Assembly: GCA_964563495.1 (NCBI GenBank) | Contig: CAZLYK010000019.1 | Location: 1 to 56,829 of the forward strand | Direction: 5' to 3' | Length of the DNA: 56,829 nt | DNA from: CAZLYK01 sp964563495 | GTDB taxonomy: Bacteria > Acidobacteriota > Blastocatellia > RBC074 | Shown here: piece by piece, positions 23,839 to 31,746 of the stretch | Layout: every line of letters begins with the position of its first letter | Numbering within the stretch: position 1 is the first letter of the stretch | Translations under genes and position numbers: made by a program | The notes under the pieces: model-generated | The model's input: the letters and a program-made list of their open reading frames with translations, nothing else | What the model was told of the DNA's origin: nothing | Database searches by the model: none

Positions 23839-25290
23839 CTACACGAAAGCGTGTAGGTCAGAGACTAAATGGAATTCGGTAAGTTGAGTCCCCGCCTCGA
23901 TCGCTTTCAGGTTGAGGTCCAACTGTTGGCGGTTCCTGGTCACGCTCTCGACGACTTTGAGAAGCCCGGTTTTGCTCAGCAAATTGGTTCGACCTAGGTA
24001 GGCCCCGAGCGCCACCATATTGGCTACCCTGGTGCTCCCGACCTGATCAGCCATGGCGGTAGCCGGGATAGCGATGATTTCGAGATCGCTGCGCGCCGGC
24101 GCTCTATCGATCAGTGAGGAGTCATAAATAATCATCCCGCCGCTCGCAACCTCCGGCTCGAATTTGTCGAGCGATGGCCGGTTCAAGGCAATCAGCACGG
24201 TTGGATTCGAGACCAGCGGTGAGCTGATCGGCAGGCTTGAGATGTTGACGTGGCAATTGGCCGTCCCCCCGCGCATCTCCGGGCCGTAAGAGGGAATCCA
24301 GGAGACGTGATAACCGTGGCGCATGCCGGTTTCAGCCAATAACTTTCCGAGGAAGAGCAATCCCTGACCGCCAAAGCCCGCGATCTTGATCCGCGGATTC
24401 CGGTAAGAGCACGGAGCTTCAGGCGGCGCGAACTGCTCACCTGCTTCCTCGTGCAATTCCAGAATCTCGGGAATCTGCTCGGCTGAGACTTGTTGACGAA
24501 AACGCGTCCAGCCTTCGCGGCTGGCCGATTCATCCTTGAGCACGCCAAGCGGGAATTGTTTGGCGAGACTCTCCTTCATCCACTGACAGGCCTCCGTCGG
24601 CTGCATGCCCCATCCGGTAGGGCAGGGTGATAGAATTTCGATCAGTGAAAATCCGCGCCCTTCGATCTGGTTCTGGATCGCCTTGCGCACGGCCTTGCGG
24701 GCCTTCATCCGCGTTTTATTATCGAACAACGCGACGCGCTCGATGTAGGTCGGGCCTTCCAGGCTCGCCAGCAATTCGCTCACCCGTAGAGGGAAACCCT
24801 CGCGCTCGACCGCCCGACCAAACGGCGTAGTTGTGGTCTTCTGGCCGATCAGGGTCGTCGGCGCCATCTGACCGCCGGTCATTCCGTAGATGGCGTTATT
24901 AATGAAGAAAACCGTAATGTTCTCGCCTCGATTGGCCGCGTGAAGGATTTCGTTACCTCCGATCGCCGCCAGATCGCCGTCACCCTGATAGCTCATGACC
25001 AGACTCTCCGGCAGGGCGCGTTTGACCGCCGTCGCCACGGCGGGAGCCCGCCCGTGCGCAGCCTGAATATTGCCGACATCAAGATAATAATAGGCAAAGA
25101 CCGCGCAGCCGACCGGGTTGACCAAGACCGTCCGATCCTGAATTCCGAAATCATCGATCGCCTCGGCGATGTATTTGTGGAGGTTGCCGTGACCGCAGCC
25201 GGGACAGTAATGCGTCGTCAGATGATCGCCCGGCTTACGCTCGTACGCCTCATAAAAACTCTTGGATTTTTGATATGCTTTCACGTACAT
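23839..25290 (-). CDS. 2-oxoacid:ferredoxin oxidoreductase, fused beta (TPP) and gamma subunits
   Basis: 483 residues. The N-terminal half is a thiamine-diphosphate-binding beta subunit: CPGCGHG near residue 29, NPVGCAVFAYYY, the TPP motif GDGDLAAIGGNE and NNAIYGMTGGQ. The C-terminal half from about residue 300 is a gamma subunit: KIAGFGGQGLLFLGKLLAE, then SYGPEMRGGTANCHV. These are separate genes in many organisms; here they form one reading frame with no stop between. With the alpha subunit and ferredoxin subunit encoded upstream it should oxidatively decarboxylate a branched-chain 2-oxoacid (VOR type) or 2-oxoglutarate, reducing ferredoxin and forming acyl-CoA. It overlaps the alpha gene by 10 bp; AGGAAGAG precedes the ATG. 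Confidence 0.9.
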   Translation of the reverse strand: MYVKAYQKSKSFYEAYERKPGDHLTTHYCPGCGHGNLHKYIAEAIDDFGIQDRTVLVNPVGCAVFAYYYLDVGNIQAAHGRAPAVATAVKRALPESLVMSYQGDGDLAAIGGNEILHAANRGENITVFFINNAIYGMTGGQMAPTTLIGQKTTTTPFGRAVEREGFPLRVSELLASLEGPTYIERVALFDNKTRMKARKAVRKAIQNQIEGRGFSLIEILSPCPTGWGMQPTEACQWMKESLAKQFPLGVLKDESASREGWTRFRQQVSAEQIPEILELHEEAGEQFAPPEAPCSYRNPRIKIAGFGGQGLLFLGKLLAETGMRHGYHVSWIPSYGPEMRGGTANCHVNISSLPISSPLVSNPTVLIALNRPSLDKFEPEVASGGMIIYDSSLIDRAPARSDLEIIAIPATAMADQVGSTRVANMVALGAYLGRTNLLSKTGLLKVVESVTRNRQQLDLNLKAIEAGTQLTEFHLVSDLHAFV

Positions 25291-26333
25291 ACTCTTCCTC
25301 GGATAATCTGCCCCAACAATTCATCGGTGGTCGGCGCCATTCCGCCGACCCGCGAATAGAAACTGACCGGTCGCCGACCATTGACGGCCAGCCGGACATC
25401 TTCGACCATCTGCCCGTTGCTCAACTCTACGACCAGGAACGAATCGGCTGATTCCGTCAAATATCCGATCTCGCGAACGGGAAATGGCCACAATGTGACA
25501 GGCCGGAACAACCCGGCCTTGATGCCTCGCGCTCTGGCCTGATCGACCGCCGCCTTGAGAATCCGTGAGACTATGCCGTAGCCGATAGTGACGATCTCGG
25601 CGTCATCCGTCTGGTATTTCTCGAAGAGATCATCGCCGCGATAGGCGCGAGCGTACTTGACCTCCAGATGTTGTTCGTGCTTTTCCAGATCTTCGGGCGA
25701 CATGTAGATCGAGGTGATCAGATTGCCGCGCGTCTCTGCATTGCCTTGGACGGCCCACGGTTTTTTCGGCGGTATGACCGTCCCGGCAGGGAACTCGACC
25801 GGCTCCATCATCTGGCCGATGAACCCGTCTGTCATGACAATCGCCGGGTTGCGGTAACGATCGGCCAGCTCGAACGCCAGAAAAGTCAAATCGCACATCT
25901 CCTGCGCGGAATTCGGGGCCAGCACGATGGTGTGATAATTCCCGTGCCCCCCGCCTTTGACGATCTGATGATAATCGCTCTGCTCGGGCGCGATGTTTCC
26001 CAGACCCGGGCCGCCACGCGTGACATCGACAATCACACAAGGCAATTCCGCACCGGCCAGATAAGAGATCCCTTCCTGCATGAGACTGATCCCGGGACCG
26101 GAAGAGGCCGTCATTGTCCGCTCGCCGACAGAGGCCGCGCCATAGACCATATTGATCGCCGCAACCTCGCTTTCCGCCTGTAGAAATGTTCCACCGGCCT
26201 GCGGAAAATATTTCGCCGCCGCTTCCGTAATCTCGCTCGCCGGAGTGATCGGATAACCATAAAAAGACCGGCACCCAGCCAGAATCGCCGCTTTTACCAC
26301 GGCTTCATTGCCTTTGATCAACTCTTTCGCCAT
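25281..26333 (-). CDS. vorB: 2-oxoacid:ferredoxin oxidoreductase alpha subunit (VorB-like)
   Basis: 350 residues, typical of alpha subunits of VOR/KOR enzymes. It begins MAKELIKGNEAVVKAAI with the FYGYPITPASEI motif near residue 24 and shows TASSGPGISLMQEGI and VTRGGPGLGNIAPEQSD. The shorter form without a fused gamma domain, together with KGNEA, fits the 3-methyl-2-oxobutanoate (2-oxoisovalerate) oxidoreductase group, but 2-oxoglutarate enzymes look alike, so the substrate and symbol are tentative. It lies 26 bp after the ferredoxin-subunit gene and overlaps the beta-gamma gene by 10 bp. Cytoplasmic. GAGGG and AGAGAA lie before the ATG. Confidence 0.88.
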   Translation of the reverse strand: MAKELIKGNEAVVKAAILAGCRSFYGYPITPASEITEAAAKYFPQAGGTFLQAESEVAAINMVYGAASVGERTMTASSGPGISLMQEGISYLAGAELPCVIVDVTRGGPGLGNIAPEQSDYHQIVKGGGHGNYHTIVLAPNSAQEMCDLTFLAFELADRYRNPAIVMTDGFIGQMMEPVEFPAGTVIPPKKPWAVQGNAETRGNLITSIYMSPEDLEKHEQHLEVKYARAYRGDDLFEKYQTDDAEIVTIGYGIVSRILKAAVDQARARGIKAGLFRPVTLWPFPVREIGYLTESADSFLVVELSNGQMVEDVRLAVNGRRPVSFYSRVGGMAPTTDELLGQIIRGRVCT

Positions 26334-26359
26334 TTCTCTACCCTCGATCCGTTGTCCAC

Positions 26360-26638
26360 TCAGACGGAATTGGTTTGAGGCTGCGTGGCCATCGCCGGCG
26401 ACTCCAGTCTGAAAACCGTCATCGCCCCGGGCTCAGGGCAGGCAAAGAAACAGATGCCACAGCCGGTGCATCCTTCCCCCAGGTAGACGGCTGGATGATA
26501 CCCGCGCCCGTTGAGCCGCTCGCTCAGCTTCAGGACATGTGGGGGACAGGCATCTATACACAGGCCGCATCCCTTGCACTCCTCCTCCCTCACCTCAACC
26601 CTTCCCCGGTCTAACACTCTCTGATCTTCGGTTTTCAT
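26360..26638 (-). CDS. 2x[4Fe-4S] ferredoxin subunit of the 2-oxoacid oxidoreductase
   Basis: 92 residues with two CxxCxxCxxxCP clusters, CKGCGLCIDACPP and CTGCGICFFACPEP, each for one [4Fe-4S] centre. The second cluster is followed by an inserted PEPGA, as in delta subunits of VOR/KOR enzymes. It would carry electrons from the thiamine centre to free ferredoxin. First gene of the three-gene operon; GGAG is 8 nt before the ATG, and the promoter should lie in the 350-bp region upstream. Confidence 0.9.
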   Translation of the reverse strand: MKTEDQRVLDRGRVEVREEECKGCGLCIDACPPHVLKLSERLNGRGYHPAVYLGEGCTGCGICFFACPEPGAMTVFRLESPAMATQPQTNSV

Positions 26639-26989
26639 GATTTTTGCTCCGCGGATGATGTCCTGCCATTAATTTACTTCTGCCAGCCATCCTTATTAAT
26701 AGATAGCTTTGCAAAGGGTATGCCGGACGAAAAAGGGCATTTTCATGGCTTAAACTGCTGAATCTCCAATGTTTACGCTTGTGGCTTCCGGACCGTGTCG
26801 GACGCGGTGCGGAAAAAGACCGGACTCTATGGGGAACTATTCCCAAGCCATGGTATTGTTGGCGAATTCATGAACAGACAGGATTGACTGGATTTGTCCA
26901 GAATTTTACAAGATATGGTCTTGTTCCATCCTGCAATTATCCTGTCTATTCAAGAATTCGCCAACAGTCAGTGACTGGGAGAAAATGCG
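26639..26989. other. Divergent intergenic region between oxidoreductase operon and deacetylase
   Basis: 351 bp that must hold promoters for both directions. Half is a GGCGAATTC-capped palindromic repeat (26857-26966). The rest is relatively AT-rich (26640-26760), as expected for a promoter, but I see no boxes that I would name. No credible open frame. Confidence 0.55.
26857..26966. repeat. TCCTG-family repeat with GGCGAATTC caps, copy A
   Basis: Outer arms TGTTGGCGAATTC...AGACAGGAT and its near-complement (right arm ending GAATTCGCCAACA) flank a more variable core. The TGGCGAATTCATGAA cap also occurs at 51410 and 53704. This copy lies upstream of two divergent genes, unlike most others. Confidence 0.88.
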
Positions 26990-27823
26990 ATGACAAAATG
27001 GTTCGCAGGATTTGCCGTATGTTTGACCGGGCTGGTGTTTTATTTGTTGACCGGTTCGGTCGCAAGCGCCCGACAAAATGCCGTTTTCCGCTGGCCCGAC
27101 GGGCAGCAAGCGGCGCTCAGCCTGACCTTCGATGATGCGCGTCTGAGCCAGATCGACGTCGGCATGGCCGTCTTGGATCGGGAGAGTGTAAAAGCCACAT
27201 TTTATGTCCAGCCTGACCCTCTCGAGAAAAGGCTGGCCGGCTGGCAAAAAGCCGTCGCCAACGGACACGAGATCGCGAATCATACCGTCGTCCATCCTTG
27301 CAGCGGCAATTTTCTATGGTCGCGGAATAAAGCCCTCGAAGATTACACGATGCAAAAGCTGCAGGATGAACTGATCGAGGCCAATCAATCGATCAAGGCG
27401 AAACTGGGGGTGACGCCGATCTCGTATGCCTATACCTGCGGGCAGACGTTTATCGGGCGCGGTGTGGATGCGCGCAGTTACATCCCGCTCGTCGCCTCAT
27501 TGTTTTTAACGGGACGCAGCGCCTTCGACGAGACGCCCAACGATCCGCTCTTCTCTGATTTCGCACAGCTGGCCAGTATGGATATGGACAACAAAAGTAT
27601 CGATCAACTCCTGCCGGTTTTGGAACAGACTAAAAAACAGGGTGGGTGGCTGATCCTCATGGGACACGAGATCGGCAAAGAGGGCGCCCAAACGACCCGG
27701 GTCGAGACGCTGGAAAAATTGATCGCCTATGCGCGCGCTCCGGAAAACGGCTTTTGGAACGCACCGGTCAGCACGATTGCCAAATATGTACTGCAACAGC
27801 GCCCTAAGCTCAAAAATCGATAG
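26990..27823 (+). CDS. Secreted polysaccharide deacetylase (NodB-like, CE4)
   Basis: 277 residues. Residues 1-29 form a signal peptide (FAVCLTGLVFYLLTGSVASA). The NodB homology domain follows: motif 1 LTFDDARL with the catalytic and metal-binding aspartates, motif 2 EIANHTVVHP with the two metal histidines, and the YAYTCGQTF and LMGHEIGKEG segments in later motif positions. It probably removes N- or O-acetyl groups from a cell-wall or environmental polysaccharide in the periplasm or outside. Single gene; GGGAGAAA lies before the ATG. The exact substrate is unknown. Confidence 0.85.
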   Translation: MTKWFAGFAVCLTGLVFYLLTGSVASARQNAVFRWPDGQQAALSLTFDDARLSQIDVGMAVLDRESVKATFYVQPDPLEKRLAGWQKAVANGHEIANHTVVHPCSGNFLWSRNKALEDYTMQKLQDELIEANQSIKAKLGVTPISYAYTCGQTFIGRGVDARSYIPLVASLFLTGRSAFDETPNDPLFSDFAQLASMDMDNKSIDQLLPVLEQTKKQGGWLILMGHEIGKEGAQTTRVETLEKLIAYARAPENGFWNAPVSTIAKYVLQQRPKLKNR

Positions 27824-27859
27824 GTTCCGCGGTGCTGCCGCGTAACGACTAATTATGTT

Positions 27860-27906
27860 CACACTCCGGTGGCGGCTTCGCCGCCAAAAGCCGCCACCGG
27901 AGTGTG
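27860..27906. repeat. Inverted repeat CACACTCCGGTGGCGGC
   Basis: 17-nt perfect arms (27860-27876, 27890-27906) with a 13-nt loop that can itself pair. It follows the deacetylase gene and could end its transcript. Confidence 0.85.
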
Positions 27907-27921
27907 GACATTTTCAAAAAG

Positions 27922-27985
27922 CCGTCGCGTAGCGACACCTGACATTTCCCAACCGCCTCTCACGTCAGGTGTCGCTACGCGACGG
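27922..27985. repeat. Inverted repeat built on GTCGCTACGCGAC
   Basis: 22-nt perfect arms (27922-27943, 27964-27985) around a 20-nt loop. Different in sequence from the hairpin just before it, so two repeat families stand side by side ahead of the molybdopterin enzyme gene. Confidence 0.88.
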
Positions 27986-28012
27986 ATTTAGAAAGCTGAT
28001 TGGGGGGATCGA

Positions 28013-30286
28013 ATGAACTCAACGGAAACTGCCGGCGGATGGAAGCCGACCGCCTGCATCCTTTGCAGTCGTAACTGCGGGATCGAGGTCGAGGTGCGCG
28101 GGCGTGAAATGGCGCGCATTCGCGGCGACAAGTCGCATCCGATCTCCGAAGGGTATCTTTGCCAGAAGGCGCAGCGGTTGAACTTCTATCAGAACCACAG
28201 AGACAGGCTGAGAGCGCCTCTGCGACGTCGCGGGGATGGAACATTCGAGGAGATTTCCTGGGAGACGGCGATTGCGGAGATCGCGGCGAAGCTCGTGCAC
28301 CTGCGTGAAACCTACGGCGGAGAGAGTCTGGCCTATTTTGGCGGCGGTGGGCAGGGCAATCATCTGGGCGGCCCATATGCAAAATCGATGCGCACCGCGA
28401 TGGGTACGCGGAACTATTATAGCGCCCTCGCCCAGGAGAAGACCGGCGGGTTCTGGGTCGATGGGCGGTTGTATGGACGGCAGAACTGTCATCCGACAGA
28501 GGATGTCGAACACGCCGATGTCGTGGTCTTTATCGGCACCAACCCGTGGCAATCCCACGGCATCCGCAATGCGCGCGTTGTCCTGCGAGAGATCCAAAAA
28601 GACCCGAATCGAAAGATGATCGTCATCGACCCGCGGCGGACCGAGACCGCGGCCATGGCCGATCTGCATCTGCAGTTGCGCCCCGGCACGGACGCCTTCC
28701 TGCTGGCCGCGATTCTCGCCGTCATCGTTCGCGAAGGCGATGAGGACCAGGCATTCCTGCAAAAGCATACGACCGGCTTCGAGACCGTCCGGAGCGCCCT
28801 GCTCGATGTGCCGATCGTAGCTTATGCTCAACGCGCCGGCGTTGCGTTGGAAGACGTCTATCAAGCCGCGAATTGGATCATCAACGCCGCCAGTTGCGGC
28901 GTTCGCACCGACCTCGGCACCGAGCACACCCTCAACAGCACGCTCAATCAATATCTGCGCGCGCTGCTCTCGCTGCTGACGGGAAATTTTGGGAAACCCG
29001 GAGGCTCAAATCTGCACACGGTGCTCATTCCGCTCATGGGCCATTCAGATGAGGGCGAGCAACAGAAACGCTCGGCCGTGACCAGGTTTCCCTTCATTAC
29101 CAACCTCCTGCCGCCGAGCATCCTGCCCGCGGAGATCGACAACGACCATCCACAGCGAACGCGCGGTCTGGTGATCGACAGCGCCAACCCGCTGGTCTCG
29201 ATGCCCGACACAGAGGCGTATCGCCAATCATTTGCCAGGCTGGATCTACTGGTGGTGATGGACGTGGCCCTGACTGAGACTGCGCGGATGGCCCATTACA
29301 TCCTGCCCGCCTCCTCCCAGTTCGAGAAATATGAAGCGACCTTCTTCAACCTGGAATTCCCCGCCAACGCCTTTCATCTGCGCAAGCCGCTCTTCGATCC
29401 GCTGCCCGGCACATTGCCCGAGCCGGAGATCTATACGCGTCTGATTCGAGCCATGGGAGCCTTGCCGGGAGATTTTACGGAGCTCAGCGAGGCGGCGAAA
29501 GAGGGGCGGCTGCCCTTTGCCGTGGCCTTTCAGCGAACCATGAAACAGCAACCCGAACTGGCCGACTACGCGCCGGTCATCCTGTACGAAACGCTCGGGC
29601 CGACGTTGCCGGGCGGCGCCGCGCCCGCGGCCTTTCTCTGGGCGACTGCGCATCAGTTCGCTGCGAAACACCCGGAAGCCGTGCGCCGCGCCGGACACAA
29701 GGGCGACGGCCCCCTGCTCGGCGAAGCATTGTTCGACGCTATTCTAAATTCGCCATCGGGTCTGATCTTCAGCGTCAACGAATACCAGGAGACATTCGAT
29801 TTTATACGCCACCGAGACGGGCTGATTCATCTGGAGATTCCGGAGATGCTCGCCGAGCTGCGCGGCCTCGACCCGGCTGCGACAGCGAATCCCATCGACT
29901 ACCCCTTCGTCCTGATCGCCGGAGAGCGGCGCTCGTACAATGCGAATACAATCTATCGCGACCCTTCGTGGCGGAAGGATGATCCGGACGGCGCGCTCCG
30001 CATTCATCCCGACGATGCCGCCGCGCTCGGGTTGACCGAGGGCGGCCTGGCACGTTGCGAGTCGAAACGCGGCGCCGTCGTCGCGCGGGTCGAATTGACC
30101 GATTCGGTCCTCCGCGGGGTCGTCACCCTCCCGCACGGTTACGGTTTGGAACACCCCGATGAGAATGGCATCCGCCGCCCGAACGGAATCAACGTCAATG
30201 AACTGACTGCCGCTGAAGATTGCGACGCGGTTGCGGGAACGCCCTGGCACAAACACGTCCCCGTCCGCCTGTCGCCGGTCAGATAG
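28013..30286 (+). CDS. Molybdopterin-dependent oxidoreductase (formate-dehydrogenase-like)
   Basis: 757 residues. An N-terminal [4Fe-4S] motif is formed by Cys15, Cys18, Cys22 and Cys50 (CILCSRNC...YLC). The molybdopterin oxidoreductase domain follows (FGGGGQGNHLGG, FIGTNPWQSHG, VIDPRRTETA, TGNFGKPGG), with the C-terminal molydopterin-dinucleotide-binding domain (LIAGERRSYNANT, IHPDDAAALGL, VTLPHGYG). No Tat signal, so it should be cytoplasmic. The Cys or selenocysteine of formate dehydrogenases at the metal is not evident; the aligned stretch reads ALAQEKTGGFWVDG. The substrate is therefore open. No small subunit, electron-transfer partner or cofactor gene is nearby. A GGGGGGA ribosome site precedes the ATG; the next gene converges after 33 bp. 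Confidence 0.87.
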   Translation: MNSTETAGGWKPTACILCSRNCGIEVEVRGREMARIRGDKSHPISEGYLCQKAQRLNFYQNHRDRLRAPLRRRGDGTFEEISWETAIAEIAAKLVHLRETYGGESLAYFGGGGQGNHLGGPYAKSMRTAMGTRNYYSALAQEKTGGFWVDGRLYGRQNCHPTEDVEHADVVVFIGTNPWQSHGIRNARVVLREIQKDPNRKMIVIDPRRTETAAMADLHLQLRPGTDAFLLAAILAVIVREGDEDQAFLQKHTTGFETVRSALLDVPIVAYAQRAGVALEDVYQAANWIINAASCGVRTDLGTEHTLNSTLNQYLRALLSLLTGNFGKPGGSNLHTVLIPLMGHSDEGEQQKRSAVTRFPFITNLLPPSILPAEIDNDHPQRTRGLVIDSANPLVSMPDTEAYRQSFARLDLLVVMDVALTETARMAHYILPASSQFEKYEATFFNLEFPANAFHLRKPLFDPLPGTLPEPEIYTRLIRAMGALPGDFTELSEAAKEGRLPFAVAFQRTMKQQPELADYAPVILYETLGPTLPGGAAPAAFLWATAHQFAAKHPEAVRRAGHKGDGPLLGEALFDAILNSPSGLIFSVNEYQETFDFIRHRDGLIHLEIPEMLAELRGLDPAATANPIDYPFVLIAGERRSYNANTIYRDPSWRKDDPDGALRIHPDDAAALGLTEGGLARCESKRGAVVARVELTDSVLRGVVTLPHGYGLEHPDENGIRRPNGINVNELTAAEDCDAVAGTPWHKHVPVRLSPVR

Positions 30287-30319
30287 GTCCGATCGCCCCG
30301 ATCAAACCTCCGAACCGGG

Positions 30320-30889
30320 CTAACCGATACGGCCCGGCCCCAGAACCACCGCGCTGTACGCAATCGCTGTTTTCGCTCCACGGTTGGCATACGAGTGCTT
30401 TTGATCGCCGCGAAAGACGACCACGTCTCCGGTTGAAAGCTCGTATTTTTCCCCTGAAACCACCAGCTCCACCCGGCCGTATTCGCAGGCCAGATACTCT
30501 CTCGTCCCCAGCCGGTGTGGTATTCCGATCATGAGCGATCCGGGCGGAAGCTCCATCCGATCGAGTTCCAACCCCGGCAGGTAATCCGGGAGCAGCTTTC
30601 GGATGAGCACCCCTCCACGCTGTTTGGAGGGAAGCGAATCGGCTCGATAGAGTTTGGCCTGGGCCTTCGGCGGGCTGATCAGCTCTTCGACCGGAACCTG
30701 CAGCGCGGCCGCAACCCTGGCCAGCACCGAGACCGTCGGATTGGACGTTCCCGATTCCAAATTGGACCATGTCGGCCGCGGCACTCCCGAAAGCCGCGCG
30801 AGCTGTGCTTGCGTCAGACTGCGGCTCTGCCGCAACTGGCGGATATTCTCGGCCAGGTAATGTGCAATCGTCTTGTTCCTCTTTTCCAT
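30320..30889 (-). CDS. XRE-family transcriptional regulator with C-terminal cupin
   Basis: 189 residues. An XRE helix-turn-helix spans about residues 10-65 (NIRQLRQSRSLTQAQLARLSGVP, then WSNLESGTSNPTVSVLARVAAAL). A cupin domain fills about 105-185 (LMIGIPHRLGTREYLACEYG, YELSTGDVVVFRGDQKHSYAN) and probably senses a small ligand. Such regulators often control a neighbouring divergent gene; here that is the SDR/QueA-like pair, starting 98 bp away. The start at 30889 is preferred to the ATG at 30898, because AAAGG abuts the latter without spacing. A TGATATCA palindrome in the shared region is a candidate operator. Confidence 0.9.
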   Translation of the reverse strand: MEKRNKTIAHYLAENIRQLRQSRSLTQAQLARLSGVPRPTWSNLESGTSNPTVSVLARVAAALQVPVEELISPPKAQAKLYRADSLPSKQRGGVLIRKLLPDYLPGLELDRMELPPGSLMIGIPHRLGTREYLACEYGRVELVVSGEKYELSTGDVVVFRGDQKHSYANRGAKTAIAYSAVVLGPGRIG

Positions 30890-30903
30890 GCTCGCCATCC
30901 TTT

Positions 30904-30944
30904 TATCATTCCGCTAATAGATTATCAAATAAGATATGATATCA
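30904..30944. promoter_or_regulatory. Candidate operator/promoter region between XRE-cupin and SDR
   Basis: AT-rich stretch with three TATCA/TGATA words, ending in the 8-bp palindrome TGATATCA (30937-30944) nested in GATATGATATC. It may bind the XRE-cupin protein. Weak evidence, from position and symmetry only. Confidence 0.3.
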
Positions 30945-30987
30945 GCGTAGACGGCGTATCCTCCGTTGTGGGAGGAGGAAACTGTCT

Positions 30988-31746
30988 ATGTTCGAGTTGA
31001 ATGGAAAAACGGCGCTCATTACCGGAGGGAGCCGGGGGCTGGGACGCGCGCTCGGGTTCGGTCTTTCCGCTGCGGGCGCAAAAGTGGTCTTGGTCGCCCG
31101 TCAGAAGGCGGGACTCGATGAGGTTGTCGGCGAGATCAGAAAGACCGGCGGAACGGCCTTTGGAGTTATGGCTGACGTCGGTGATCGGAAGAGCGTCTAT
31201 CCGATTGTGGGACAGGCGGCGGCGCTGGCCGGGCCGGTTGATATCCTGATCAACAACGCGAGCACGCTCGGGCCCGTCCCATTGCGGCTGTTGCCTGATA
31301 CGGATTGCGAGGACTTTGAGCGGGCGCTGCAGGTCAACACTATCGGCCCATTCCGGCTGATCAAGGCCGTCGCCGGTTCCATGGTTCTGCGACAGACCGG
31401 GGTGATCGTCAATGTCTCTTCAGACGCCGCCGTAGAAGCTTACCCGTCCTGGGGTGTCTACGGCGCTTCCAAGGCCGCCCTGGATCATCTGACCCGGATT
31501 GCGGCTCTAGAGCTGGCAGATACCGGGATCCGTTTCCTGAGTATTGATCCGGGCGAGATGGACACGCGGATGCACGCCGACGCCATGCCGGATGCGGATC
31601 CCGCCGGTTTGCCTGACCCTGCCGCAATCGCGGAATATATCGTGGCCATGATTCGACAATCCGAACGGATCGCCACAGGATCGAGGCTGGTGGCCTCGGA
31701 TTGGAAGGTGATTGATGAAAGCAGCACGCGTGCCGCGCGCCGATAA
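30988..31746 (+). CDS. Short-chain dehydrogenase/reductase
   Basis: 252 residues, classical SDR. The dinucleotide-binding motif TGGSRGLG is at residues 12-19, NNAS near 89, the catalytic serine in VNVSSDAA and the YGASK catalytic motif near 157-161; DPGEMDTRMH follows, where PG is the usual cofactor/substrate loop. Lacking a downstream acidic residue clearly placed after strand 2 (VLVARQK), it likely prefers NADP(H). It is transcribed away from the XRE-cupin gene, and its last 32 bp overlap the QueA-like gene, so the two are co-translated and probably work together. GGAGGAGG-like sequence precedes the ATG. The substrate is unknown. Confidence 0.9.
   Translation: MFELNGKTALITGGSRGLGRALGFGLSAAGAKVVLVARQKAGLDEVVGEIRKTGGTAFGVMADVGDRKSVYPIVGQAAALAGPVDILINNASTLGPVPLRLLPDTDCEDFERALQVNTIGPFRLIKAVAGSMVLRQTGVIVNVSSDAAVEAYPSWGVYGASKAALDHLTRIAALELADTGIRFLSIDPGEMDTRMHADAMPDADPAGLPDPAAIAEYIVAMIRQSERIATGSRLVASDWKVIDESSTRAARR

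Noticed and set aside
26380..26960. tRNA, rRNA or riboswitch genes in the larger intergenic regions (here and at 19938-20273, 40712-41085)
   Set aside because: No cloverleaf with a T-loop GTTCRA box or known riboswitch core could be traced by eye; the folded elements present are simple hairpins.
28400..28470. Possible selenocysteine in the molybdopterin enzyme
   Set aside because: No in-frame TGA is present in the gene; the region reads through with ordinary codons.
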